Positions 1 through 6,354 of a stretch of DNA of 26,848 nt are shown in pieces. The notes under the pieces are model-generated. The model did no database searches, had not been told where the DNA came from, and worked only from the letters and a program-made list of their open reading frames with translations. Positions within the stretch are counted from its first letter, which is position 1. Each line of letters starts with the position of its first letter. Source of the DNA: Patescibacteria group bacterium (GTDB lineage: Bacteria; Patescibacteriota; Minisyncoccia; UBA6257; Colwellbacteraceae); contig JAHJZF010000045.1 of assembly GCA_018826645.1 (NCBI GenBank), positions 1 through 26,848 on the forward strand, read 5' to 3'. A program made the position numbers and the translations under genes.

Positions 1-926
1 ATATTGCTAATTATCCTTTTGCCACAATTGATCCAAATATTGGAACGGTTCCTGTGCCAGATGATCGTTTGGAGAAATTAGCCAAACTTTCGGAATCAAA
101 ACAGATAGTGCCGGCAGTAGTCGAATTTTATGATATAGCTGGTTTGGTCAAAGGCGCCAATCAGGGAGAGGGTCTGGGGAACAAGTTCCTTTCTCATATC
201 AGAGAAGTAAAAGTGATTGTCCACGTAGTAAGAGTTTTTGAATCTGAAGAAATAATCCACGTGGATGATTCGGTTAATCCAATCAGAGACATAGAGACTA
301 TTAATACAGAATTAATGTTGAAAGATATGGAGACTTTAGAGAGGCGACTTAATACTGCCGAGAAAGAGGCCAAGACAGGAGATAAGAAAAAAATAAAAGA
401 TTTTGAGACTCTTGGTTTGGCAAAAAAGGCTTTAGATGAAGGCTCGTTAGTGCTCTCTTTGGGGGAGAATATATTGAGTCAGCCTGTGATTACGGAGCTC
501 GGATTATTAACGGCCAAACCGCAGATACTTCTTTTTAACGGGAAGGAGAGCGACGTTAAAGAGGATTTGATTAAGACGGCAGAAGAGTTTGGTTTTTATT
601 ATATCGTGGTTGATTTAAGCCAAGACGTGCTACTCGATGACTTAATCAGAATGTCTTACAAGACATTAGACTTAATAAGTTTTCTAACTACTGGGCCAGA
701 GGAAACGCGGGGTTGGACTGTGCGAAGGGGGAGTGATGCACCAACGGCAGCGGGTGTTATTCATACGGATTTTCATGATAAATTTATCCGCATGGAAGCT
801 ATTCTTTGGGACAAACTATTAGAAGCTAATGGTTGGAATGAGGCGCGCGCGAAGGGTCTGATCAGAACAGAGGGCAAAAATTATATAGTTCAGGACGGGG
901 ATGTTGTTTTAATAAGGCACTCGTGA
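1..926 (+). CDS. ychF: YchF/OLA1-type ribosome-binding GTPase/ATPase, 5' end cut by window
   Basis: This is an Obg-family P-loop NTPase of the YchF/OLA1 type, which binds ribosomes and prefers ATP in characterised members. The reading frame is open from base 3, beginning IANYPFATIDPNIGTVPVPD, which corresponds to about residue 29 of E. coli YchF. The Walker A motif (GLPNVGKS) therefore lies upstream of the window. Visible motifs are the G3/switch II region DIAGLVKGANQGEGLGNKF, the FNGKE segment carrying the NxxE motif that replaces the GTPase NKxD and explains ATP preference in the family, and the C-terminal TGS domain with HTDFHDKFIRME and EGKNYIVQDGDV. With the missing residues the protein would be about 335 residues, somewhat shorter than the 363 of E. 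coli. The GTG at 54 is internal, not a start. The TGA stop lies in the loop of a terminator hairpin. Family assignment is secure; the cellular role is known only from homologues. Confidence 0.96.
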   Translation, partial: IANYPFATIDPNIGTVPVPDDRLEKLAKLSESKQIVPAVVEFYDIAGLVKGANQGEGLGNKFLSHIREVKVIVHVVRVFESEEIIHVDDSVNPIRDIETINTELMLKDMETLERRLNTAEKEAKTGDKKKIKDFETLGLAKKALDEGSLVLSLGENILSQPVITELGLLTAKPQILLFNGKESDVKEDLIKTAEEFGFYYIVVDLSQDVLLDDLIRMSYKTLDLISFLTTGPEETRGWTVRRGSDAPTAAGVIHTDFHDKFIRMEAILWDKLLEANGWNEARAKGLIRTEGKNYIVQDGDVVLIRHS

Positions 927-941
927 AGAGTGTCTTATTTT
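911..941 (+). terminator. Intrinsic terminator overlapping the ychF stop codon
   Basis: A 12-bp stem pairs 911-922 (AATAAGGCACTC) with 928-939 (GAGTGTCTTATT), with one G-U pair. It has a five-base loop at 923-927 and runs into four T residues. The ychF TGA (924-926) sits in the loop, so the last codons of the gene form the 5' arm. The T tract is short, so termination may be partial. In the opposite direction the same stem is followed by A residues, so it is unlikely to be a strong terminator there. Confidence 0.7.
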
Positions 942-1122
942 GGGGGGAAGAGGGGGGAGGGATTGCCGAGATCAACTCGATCGAGTTGGCCGTCTCCGAC
1001 CTTCACTCGGGAATCCCTCCCCACCACCCATCAGCGGAATCTGCCTCTAGGTGGCGCTCCTCCTGCTGTTGCGCACCATGGGAACCCCCAGGCCGCTTGA
1101 TTCCGGAACAAGTCCAGCTTCC
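942..1122 (-). ncRNA. Candidate structured RNA, family not recognised
   Basis: This GC-rich island between ychF and the next gene can fold into a closed, branched RNA. On the minus strand a closing stem pairs GGAAG (1122-1118) with CTTCC (950-946). One arm pairs 1105-1099 with 1041-1035 (CGGAATC/GATTCCG); inside it are GCCT/AGGC (1093-1090 with 1046-1043) and a hairpin GGTGCGC (1077-1071) with GCGC-C-ACC. A second arm pairs 954-964 and 966-970 with 1012-1022 and 1006-1010, 16 bp with one G-G mismatch, capped by the palindrome AACTCGATCGAGTT (974-987). The strand is chosen because a consensus-like promoter (TTGACA, 18 bases, TAATAT) lies just upstream on the minus strand and would start transcription near 1120. 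I see no tmRNA, RNase P, SRP or 6S hallmark. A 26-codon TTG-started reading frame (1111-1031) preceded by AAGGAAG is an alternative reading. No homology is claimed. Confidence 0.4.
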
Positions 1123-1126
1123 TTAA

Positions 1127-1156
1127 ATATTAAGAAAAAGATCTTCTTATTGTCAA
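1127..1156 (-). promoter_or_regulatory. Minus-strand promoter with consensus -35 box
   Basis: Reading the minus strand, TTGACA (1156-1151) is followed after 18 bases by TAATAT (1132-1127). It has the only perfect sigma-70 -35 hexamer at near-standard spacing that I noticed, and it points away from the 1175 gene into the GC-rich structured island. The predicted start is near 1120, matching the closing stem of the candidate RNA. Confidence 0.5.
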
Positions 1157-1161
1157 TGTGG

Positions 1162-1167
1162 TAAAAT
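1162..1167 (+). promoter_or_regulatory. -10 box TAAAAT seven bases before the start codon
   Basis: TAAAAT ends seven bases before the ATG at 1175. With a start point about seven bases downstream of the -10, the mRNA would begin at or beside the start codon (leaderless). No -35 at standard spacing is convincing. The AAAGG directly touching the ATG is too close to act as a normal SD. Confidence 0.4.
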
Positions 1168-1174
1168 TTAAAGG

Positions 1175-1402
1175 ATGAAAGATTTCGTGGATAGTCTAGA
1201 ATCTCTTGCTCCAGGATTTTTATGGATGGGAGCGATATTCGTCCTTGCCTTTACAACCTTGATTAGTTTGACGCTTTCATATCATTGGAAAGAGTATTCA
1301 ATAGATTCAAAGACGAGCGCTAAAATGTTTAAAGGATATTTGGTGGTAGCAGGAATCTTAGTAGTCGCGATGATTCTAAGCCTAATTCTTTATTTGTACT
1401 GA
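1175..1402 (+). CDS. Small two-TM membrane protein, unknown function
   Basis: A 75-residue protein with two hydrophobic segments, at about residues 14-35 (PGFLWMGAIFVLAFTTLISL) and 53-75 (GYLVVAGILVVAMILSLILY). They are separated by a short polar loop containing YHWKEYSIDSKTS. I do not recognise the family. The TGA stop overlaps the ATG of the next gene by one base (TGATG), so it is probably translationally coupled to the PH-domain membrane protein, and the two may act together in the membrane. A -10-like TAAAAT lies seven bases upstream of the ATG. The start is well supported because no in-frame upstream start fits between the structured island and this box. Confidence 0.75.
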   Translation: MKDFVDSLESLAPGFLWMGAIFVLAFTTLISLTLSYHWKEYSIDSKTSAKMFKGYLVVAGILVVAMILSLILYLY

Positions 1403-1929
1403 TGGCTGGAGTAAGCATAGATGCTGGCGAAAAAGTTATCGCGGAATACAGGCGTCATTGGTACGTTTTAGTAACGGAGTCGGGAATTATTGCATTTTTG
1501 GCATTCTTGCCGTTTATAGCATTGGTTGCTCTGACGGCAACTGGTTATTCAGAAAGATTGTTATTCTTTGTACTTTTTGTTTCGATGGGTTGGCTGACTA
1601 TTCTATGGTCACTATTTTTTATAATTTGGACTAATTATTATTTAGATGTTTGGATTCTGACAGATAGGAAAATTATTGATATCGAACAGTACACTCTTTT
1701 TAGTCGAGAGGTTTCGGAGTTTCGCCTTGATAGGGTGCAGGACGTCACAGTTGAGGTAAAAGGAATCGTGGCGACAATGTTGAGATTCGGAACTCTTCAC
1801 GTCGAAACTGCTGGAGCGGTTAGGGAATTCGTGATTAAGAATGTGCCCAACCCTTACGATGTTCGAGACGAGATTATGGATTGGCATGATAAGGCGATGA
1901 AAACATTATCTTTACAAAAAGATGGCTAG
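1402..1929 (+). CDS. Bacterial PH-domain (bPH2/DUF304, YdbS-like) membrane protein
   Basis: A 175-residue protein with two adjacent membrane segments near residues 28-48 and 53-76, followed by a single bacterial pleckstrin-homology domain of the DUF304/bPH2 type (about 77-160). The pattern YYLDVWILTDRKIIDIEQ, followed by SEFRLDRVQDVTVEVKG and FGTLHVETAG, is characteristic: the domain begins with the T(D/N)RRI-like strand and the EFRLDRVQDV segment. Characterised proteins of this group are poorly understood membrane proteins. The gene starts within the stop of the 1175 gene and ends eight bases into the next one, so these three genes form a tight operon. Domain assignment is confident; function is unknown. 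Confidence 0.85.
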   Translation: MAGVSIDAGEKVIAEYRRHWYVLVTESGIIAFLAFLPFIALVALTATGYSERLLFFVLFVSMGWLTILWSLFFIIWTNYYLDVWILTDRKIIDIEQYTLFSREVSEFRLDRVQDVTVEVKGIVATMLRFGTLHVETAGAVREFVIKNVPNPYDVRDEIMDWHDKAMKTLSLQKDG

Positions 1930-2254
1930 AAAAAAACACGAGGTTCCAGGACAGTCAGACTTTTTTAGCGATGAAGTGACTCCTGAAAGAAAGAAGTGGT
2001 TAGTTAATATAGGAGAAGTCGATAGCGATGGGAACGTGGCAGTCTATCCGGTATCACAACCTGATAAGTGGGTAAAATTTGGCGTATTCCCAGGCGGAGA
2101 AATAAAAAAGATAGCTGGTAATATATTTCTGTCACCAGAAGAATATAGGCATGCAATGGAGCGGATAGGCGCAGTATTAAAGGAGGGGGACGAGGCGGGA
2201 AGGTTCGAAGATAAGCCTATTCCTCCAGTAGTTGAGGGTCAGCAAGAGTTTTAA
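1922..2254 (+). CDS. Small soluble protein of unknown function
   Basis: A 110-residue, mostly polar protein with no membrane segment. The N-terminus is basic (MARKKHEV), followed by a central stretch with alternating strands (WLVNIGEVDSDGNVAVYPVS, WVKFGVFPGGEIKKIAG), then an acidic, proline-containing tail. I do not recognise the family. The ATG at 1922 lies inside the last codons of the PH-domain gene, overlapping by eight bases, which supports expression as the third gene of that operon. There is no SD, as for most native genes here. Its stop (2252-2254) overlaps the putative -35 element of the following orphan gene. Confidence 0.72.
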   Translation: MARKKHEVPGQSDFFSDEVTPERKKWLVNIGEVDSDGNVAVYPVSQPDKWVKFGVFPGGEIKKIAGNIFLSPEEYRHAMERIGAVLKEGDEAGRFEDKPIPPVVEGQQEF

Positions 2255-2304
2255 CTTGAATTGACGTTTTTTCTATAATATAGTGCTTCCACGCTAGATA
2301 GGAG
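2251..2304 (+). promoter_or_regulatory. Promoter and SD of the 2310 orphan gene
   Basis: TTAACT (2251-2256), a 17-base spacer and a perfect TATAAT (2274-2279) form a plausible sigma-70 promoter. The start would be near 2286, giving a leader of about 24 bases that contains TAGGAG (2299-2304) five bases before the TTG start. This conventional leader with an SD contrasts with the leaderless layout of native genes. Confidence 0.6.
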
Positions 2305-2309
2305 TTGCT

Positions 2310-2837
2310 TTGACATACAAAGTTTTCGGAGATGGTCCGCTTGTCTTCTTGGTGTCCTTGGATGGAATTTGGGCGACCATAATCTACAAGGGAGAGATTC
2401 ATCTTCCTTTGAAGAGGAGTGGAGAGAAGTATGCCACTTACGGGCGTCGGACTTCGTTGCCGAACGTCAATTCGTGGATTCCGGGTGAGTTCTTCTGGAG
2501 TGGACTTGAGAAGGCCAACCAGCTCATGAAAGGGATGGCCTCGAAGCCAGCCTCGGAGGCGTGGAACCATCCTGAGATGAGATCTGTTGATGAGGTCGGC
2601 CGAAACAAGTCGTTTTACTTCTTCATTCACCCTCTCGGCCAACATTGCTGGGTGTGGTATGTGGTCGGAGAGGTGCAGGTCGCCATTGTCCGGCTCGTGC
2701 CTGGTCAAGATGGACTCCCTGTCATCGATCGCGAGAAGTCGCGATATCTGGAGGACATTCCTCTTGAAGATCTCGACCATATTCGCGTGAAGGCAGACAT
2801 GCTCATGCATGAGCAGTTGGTTTTCGCCCGCGGGTGA
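2310..2837 (+). CDS. GC-richer orphan gene, hypothetical protein
   Basis: A 175-residue protein I do not recognise. It starts at TTG with a TAGGAG SD five bases upstream, has its own promoter, and is followed by a strong terminator hairpin, so it is a self-contained transcription unit. The sequence is soluble, rich in Trp/Phe/Tyr and mixed alpha/beta: VFLVSLDGIWATIIYKGEIH near the start, SFYFFIHPLGQHCWVWYV in the middle, LVPGQDGLPVIDREKSRYL and a C-terminal helix. Base composition and codon choice (many C/G-ending codons such as CTC, GTC, GCC, TCG) differ visibly from the AT-rich neighbours, which suggests acquisition or a distinct gene class. A long frame on the opposite strand covers the same region, but promoter, SD and terminator all support the plus strand. 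Confidence 0.7.
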   Translation: MTYKVFGDGPLVFLVSLDGIWATIIYKGEIHLPLKRSGEKYATYGRRTSLPNVNSWIPGEFFWSGLEKANQLMKGMASKPASEAWNHPEMRSVDEVGRNKSFYFFIHPLGQHCWVWYVVGEVQVAIVRLVPGQDGLPVIDREKSRYLEDIPLEDLDHIRVKADMLMHEQLVFARG

Positions 2838-2860
2838 ACCAATCCCCAACAGAGGGGGCG

Positions 2861-2903
2861 ATGACGTGAGGGGGATCACTTCGAGCCCCCTTTCGTCATT
2901 TTT
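2861..2903 (+). terminator. Strong intrinsic terminator after the 2310 gene
   Basis: ATGACG (2861-2866) pairs with CGTCAT (2894-2899), and inside it AGGGGG (2869-2874) pairs with CCCCCT (2886-2891). The loop is about 11 bases, followed by a run of five T ending at 2903. An alternative pairing uses GGGGGC at 2854-2859. It separates the plus-strand orphan gene from the convergent guaB. The minus direction lacks a T run after the stem. Confidence 0.8.
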
Positions 2904-2914
2904 AGATACAAAAA

Positions 2915-4354
2915 CTAATTTTGTTTGAGAGGATTACTCTCAGAGAAACCAGCTTGGGTTTGGACTCCCATAATAGCTTTCTCGTGAAATTCTTCTAAAT
3001 TACAAGCGCCCGTGTAGCTCAAGGCGCTTCTAAGTCCTGATATTAATCTGTCTATGATATCTTCTACGCCGGACAAGCCCTCTTTAAGGTAGATTCTTCC
3101 ATTATTAGTTCCTTCTTGGAAATATTGTTTTTTAGCTAAATCGAATTCGTCGAGATGTTTAAATTTGTCATTGACGGCACTTGTGGAGGCCATGCCGATG
3201 CTTATTTTGTAAGGTTTTCCATATTCATCAAATTGGATATCTCCTGGACTTTCATACGTCCCTGCCAATATTGTCCCAAACATAGTGCTAGTAGCGCCAC
3301 TAGCTAGAGCTAAAGCTAAATCTCTTGGTTCTCTGATTCGTGAGTCTGCCCAAACATGCTTGCCCTTTTTCCTTGCAGATTTTGCACACTCTATAACCGC
3401 CGATAATTGAGGCCTACCGCTGGCCGTCATGATTCTAGTTGTACAGCTTCCCCCAGCACCAATACCGACATTTACGATGTCTGCTCCAGCATCAATAACG
3501 TCTTCTACGGCTTTGCCCGTAGCTACTTGGGCTGCATGTATAATAATGTCTTCGCCAACAGCATCTCTTACCCTTCTGACAGTCTCTAAGAGCCTCTTAG
3601 AGTGCCCGTGGGCCGTATCTATGGCAATGATGTCGACATTCATGTCTTTAAGCGCCTTGGCTCGCTCTACGGCGTTATCGTTAGTTCCTATGGCTACTGC
3701 CGTTACGAACTGGCCATCTTTGTTTAGAGCTGGTTTATAGAATTCAGAACGAACAGCGCCTTTCTTAGTAATGATTCCTATTAGTTCACCGCTTTTTTTA
3801 ATAATAGGGAGAACGGATATGTGGCTTTCGTTTAATTTATCAAAGGCCTCTCTTGGCGTGATAGAATCATCTCCGGAGATAATATTGTGCGTCATGACGT
3901 CTCTTAGGATAGAAAATTTATCTCTACCTTCGGCATCTCTCTCTGTAAAGATGCCGGTCGGTTCACCCTTTTCGTTGGTAACTACGATTGCTCCGTGAGC
4001 TCTCTTGTTTATAAGGTTGAGAGCAGTTTGGATAGATTCACTTTCTTCTAGGGTAACCGGAGTTTCTATAATGGGATGACGAGATTTTAGATATTTTACA
4101 ACTTCTTCAATTCTATCGAGATGAGTATCTTGAGTTAGGACCACCAGGCCACCCCTTCGGGTCACCGTCTCGGCCATCCTTTTGCCAGCGGCTGAGGTCA
4201 TGTTGGCTACTACTATGGGAATAGTGGCCCCTGTTCCGTCTGGCGGAGTTATGTCCACATCCATACGAGATCGGATATCGGAATATTGAGGTAGTAGAAA
4301 GACGTCTTCGTAGGTTAGTTCTTTTTCTTCATCTTCTTTGTGTAGAAAACGCAT
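2915..4354 (-). CDS. guaB1: GuaB1-type IMP dehydrogenase/GMP reductase with two CBS domains
   Basis: A 479-residue TIM-barrel enzyme of the IMPDH/GMPR family with a CBS pair inserted at about residues 95-205. Overall layout, the start (MRFL...LTYEDVFLLPQYSD), IPIVVANMTSAAGKRMAE, RRGGLVVLTQDT and the end (GFSESNPL) match the actinobacterial GuaB1 group. A mycobacterial member of that group was shown to be a CBS-containing GMP reductase, so purine salvage (GMP to IMP) is as likely as IMP oxidation. The catalytic Cys is C304 in GGSCTTR, IDTAHGH is at 245-251 and YESPG at 367-371. Several usually fixed residues differ: AGN becomes AAQ (274-276), VKVG becomes VNVG, GPG becomes GAG, and ADGGI becomes ADSRI (336-340). 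The gene is monocistronic on the minus strand. The enzyme direction cannot be decided from sequence alone. Confidence 0.9.
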   Translation of the reverse strand: MRFLHKEDEEKELTYEDVFLLPQYSDIRSRMDVDITPPDGTGATIPIVVANMTSAAGKRMAETVTRRGGLVVLTQDTHLDRIEEVVKYLKSRHPIIETPVTLEESESIQTALNLINKRAHGAIVVTNEKGEPTGIFTERDAEGRDKFSILRDVMTHNIISGDDSITPREAFDKLNESHISVLPIIKKSGELIGIITKKGAVRSEFYKPALNKDGQFVTAVAIGTNDNAVERAKALKDMNVDIIAIDTAHGHSKRLLETVRRVRDAVGEDIIIHAAQVATGKAVEDVIDAGADIVNVGIGAGGSCTTRIMTASGRPQLSAVIECAKSARKKGKHVWADSRIREPRDLALALASGATSTMFGTILAGTYESPGDIQFDEYGKPYKISIGMASTSAVNDKFKHLDEFDLAKKQYFQEGTNNGRIYLKEGLSGVEDIIDRLISGLRSALSYTGACNLEEFHEKAIMGVQTQAGFSESNPLKQN

Positions 4355-4380
4355 TAGTATTTATGAGTCTTGCAAGGATT

Positions 4381-4386
4381 ATTGTA
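4381..4386 (-). promoter_or_regulatory. Possible -10 box TACAAT for guaB1
   Basis: On the minus strand TACAAT lies 26 bases before the ATG at 4354, giving a leader of about 19 bases without an SD. No clear -35 is visible. This is the best -10 match in the short divergent gap shared with the 4417 gene. Confidence 0.3.
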
Positions 4387-4416
4387 GCCCATATAGATTT
4401 TCAATACTAAATTTTT

Positions 4417-4710
4417 GTGAACAAATTGAATTTATGGCAACATAATAATATGTTTCAAAACCTTGATCCTAATATGACAGCTGACAATCCATTGTTTTGG
4501 ATGATGGTTGCTATCCAGCTTTGGGAGTTACCATGGAAAGGTGTGGCTCTTTGGAAAGCAGCTCGAAACAAACATATGGGTTGGTTTTTTGCGTTGCTTC
4601 TTGTCCATCTCGCAGGTCTAATAGATATTATTTACATCTTTTACTTTAGCGAGCCTAAAAAGAAGGTAATACTTAAGATTCATAAGGGTCCTCAGAAAAC
4701 AAAAAAATAG
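4417..4710 (+). CDS. DUF5652-like two-TM membrane protein
   Basis: A 97-residue protein (from the GTG at 4417) with the pattern LWELPWKGVALWKAARNKHM-GWFFALLLVHLAGLIDIIYIFY. This matches the small DUF5652 family common in Patescibacteria: a W-x-KG-x-ALW-xAA segment followed by a membrane helix ending in IIYIFYF and a lysine-rich tail (KKKVILKIHKGPQKTKK). Two membrane segments are likely, near residues 26-45 and 56-77. Function is unknown. The start is uncertain: ATG at 4450 (residue 12) or 4474 would still include both helices. No SD supports any of them. It ends three bases before the nfo start, so the two are probably cotranscribed. Confidence 0.75.
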   Translation: MNKLNLWQHNNMFQNLDPNMTADNPLFWMMVAIQLWELPWKGVALWKAARNKHMGWFFALLLVHLAGLIDIIYIFYFSEPKKKVILKIHKGPQKTKK

Positions 4711-4713
4711 AAC

Positions 4714-5559
4714 GTGAAGAAACCACTACTTGGCGCTCATGTATCTACGGCGGGTGGGCTTTTTAAGGCCGTAGAAAACGCTACTGCTATAGGGGCGGAG
4801 TCTATTCAGATATTTGGAGCTTCTCCAAGGCAGTGGAAGGCTAGGCTTCCAGTTAAAGAGAATATAGAGATTTATAAAGACGCTGTTAGGCAGAGCAAAG
4901 TAGGGTCGGTTTATCTACATGCTGCTTATTTAGTTAATTTAGCCAGTGCCGACAAAGAGATACATAAAAAATCAGTAGAGAACCTTTCGACTCATTTTAA
5001 AATAGCCAATTTAATTGGTGCTAAGGGATTAGTCTTTCATATTGGTTCAGCTAAAGGTGTAGATATATCTGTGGCAAAAAAGAATATTGTTGCAGGTATG
5101 AAGAAGGTCCTCAAGAATGTTTCTGGAGAATCATTTTTAATAATGGAGAATTCTTCGGGTGGAGGCGGAAAGATCGGCGTGGAGATAGATGAAGTGGGCG
5201 AATTATTAAAGAGCGTTGGGTCGAACAGAGTCAAAATATGTTTAGACACAGCCCATGCTTTTGAGGCCGGCACCCTAGAGGTATCTCAGGCGTCGATTAA
5301 AAAATATTTTGATAAGTGGGAAAGTCGGATTGGCTTAGACAATCTAGTCGTCATTCACGCCAATGACTCTAAAACTGCTTATGGGTCACAATCTGATAGA
5401 CATGAGAATATCGGCGAGGGACATATTGGTATGAGCGGATTTAAAAACCTAGCTAAGGAAAAACGACTTTGGAATAAAGATTGGATATTAGAAGTGCCGG
5501 GATTCGATGGTATGGGTCCAGATAAGAAAAACTTAGATATCTTAAAAAGCCTGTTTTAA
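4714..5559 (+). CDS. nfo: Endonuclease IV, AP endonuclease
   Basis: A 281-residue TIM-barrel AP endonuclease, close to the 285 of E. coli Nfo, which incises 5' of abasic sites in base excision repair using three zinc ions. The GTG start puts GAHVSTAGG at residue 7, as in homologues. Metal-ligand segments are visible in order: YLHAAYLVNL, FHIGS, MENSSGGGGKIG (Glu), CLDTAHAFEAG (Asp, His), VVIHANDSK (His), SDRHENIGEGHIG (Asp, His) and ILEVPGFDG (Glu). The usual HPGS reads HIGS here, a minor change that keeps the His ligand. It directly follows the DUF5652 gene with a three-base gap and no SD. Confidence 0.97.
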   Translation: MKKPLLGAHVSTAGGLFKAVENATAIGAESIQIFGASPRQWKARLPVKENIEIYKDAVRQSKVGSVYLHAAYLVNLASADKEIHKKSVENLSTHFKIANLIGAKGLVFHIGSAKGVDISVAKKNIVAGMKKVLKNVSGESFLIMENSSGGGGKIGVEIDEVGELLKSVGSNRVKICLDTAHAFEAGTLEVSQASIKKYFDKWESRIGLDNLVVIHANDSKTAYGSQSDRHENIGEGHIGMSGFKNLAKEKRLWNKDWILEVPGFDGMGPDKKNLDILKSLF

Positions 5560-5582
5560 TTTTAAAGTTATCAACTCTCGTC

Positions 5583-5588
5583 TATAAT
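5583..5588 (+). promoter_or_regulatory. -10 box TATAAT eight bases before the start codon
   Basis: A perfect TATAAT ends eight bases before the ATG at 5597. Transcription would begin at or within a base or two of the start codon, so the DUF389 mRNA is predicted to be leaderless. Only a T-rich stretch occupies the usual -35 position. Confidence 0.6.
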
Positions 5589-5596
5589 TAGTCTAC

Positions 5597-6313
5597 ATGG
5601 CTCAAAAGAAAACAATAGATAGAAGCGAAGGAGATATTCTTGCTATCAAAGCGAGGGATCAATATCGAACAATAGATGAGCTCGTAAAAAGAAGCAGACC
5701 CAACTCTGTTTATTACACTCTTTTGATAATCTCGTCTTTGATTATCGCTTTTGGTCTCTTGCTCGGAAGTTCGACCGTAGTTATTGGTGGAATGTTGGTG
5801 ACTCCGGTTCTAACCCCAATACTTTTTATAGCTTTGGGTGTTGTTACTGGCGAATTAGGTTTAATTAAGAGTGTCAGCCAGCTTATTGCCAGATCTTTTG
5901 CGATTATTTTTGCGAGTGGTCTTGTGACTGCTTGGATTTTTGGTACTGGTAACGGGTCGTTAAGTTCTATTGAAAATAATATTACGGTGCCAGCACTTTA
6001 TTTCAGTGTGGCGCTATTGGCTGGTGCAGCGGCTACTTTTGCCTGGACAAGGAAGGATGTAGTAGATGTTCTGCCAGGCGTTGCAATAGCGGTGGCGTTA
6101 GTCCCTCCGCTCACTTTAGCGGGTATAGGTTTGAGTATTCTAGACGGCGCTTTTATTCGAATGAATTTTCTGATATTCATGTTCAACGTATTTGGAGTAA
6201 TAATTGGAAGCTTAATAGTCTTCTCTCTCCTAGGATTTTATAAAACTAAAGAGAGGGTCCATCGCGAGACAACAGAAGTAGTAGAGAAAAAGCCAAGAAA
6301 AAATAAGAAATAG
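5597..6313 (+). CDS. DUF389 family membrane protein
   Basis: A 238-residue polytopic membrane protein with about six hydrophobic segments between residues 38 and 215. The DUF389 signature is clear: SSLIIAFGLLLGSSTVVIGGMLVTPVLTPIL (split here over residues 47-77), with a V-x-I-GGMLVTP-x-LTPI core, and later DVLPGVAIAVALVPPLT and FMFNVFGVIIGSLIVF. DUF389 proteins are widespread inner-membrane proteins of unknown function, sometimes with an extra N-terminal soluble domain that is absent here. The C-terminus is a charged lysine-rich tail. The gene has its own -10 box and an intrinsic terminator right after it, so it is probably monocistronic. Confidence 0.9.
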   Translation: MAQKKTIDRSEGDILAIKARDQYRTIDELVKRSRPNSVYYTLLIISSLIIAFGLLLGSSTVVIGGMLVTPVLTPILFIALGVVTGELGLIKSVSQLIARSFAIIFASGLVTAWIFGTGNGSLSSIENNITVPALYFSVALLAGAAATFAWTRKDVVDVLPGVAIAVALVPPLTLAGIGLSILDGAFIRMNFLIFMFNVFGVIIGSLIVFSLLGFYKTKERVHRETTEVVEKKPRKNKK

Positions 6314-6331
6314 CTTCGTATAAAAATTAAT

Positions 6332-6352
6332 AGCCCCAAAGCGGGGCTTTTT
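6332..6352 (+). terminator. Intrinsic terminator between the DUF389 and DUF167 genes
   Basis: AGCCCC (6332-6337), loop AAAGC and GGGGCT (6343-6348) followed by a T run to 6352: a compact, textbook hairpin 18 bases after the DUF389 stop (6311-6313). It ends two bases before the ATG of the next gene at 6355. Confidence 0.85.
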
Positions 6353-6354
6353 AG

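Noticed and set aside
54..926. GTG at 54 as the ychF start
   Set aside because: The frame stays open to base 3 and the upstream residues match YchF, so the gene is truncated by the window.
942..1122. tmRNA, SRP RNA, RNase P RNA or 6S RNA identity for the structured island
   Set aside because: No tRNA-like acceptor end or tag frame, no SRP GGAAGCAGCC-type domain, no RNase P core sequence, and no single long 6S-like stem with central bubble.
923..1126. 67-codon plus-strand reading frame starting in the ychF terminator loop
   Set aside because: It runs through the stem-loops of the GC-rich island, has a low-complexity Ser/Pro/Arg-like translation, and its start lies inside a terminator. A structured RNA explains the region better.
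2217..2879. 220-codon minus-strand frame opposite the 2310 gene
   Set aside because: It extends into the preceding plus-strand gene and through the terminator. Promoter, SD and terminator all support the plus strand, so this is an antisense shadow of a GC-richer gene.
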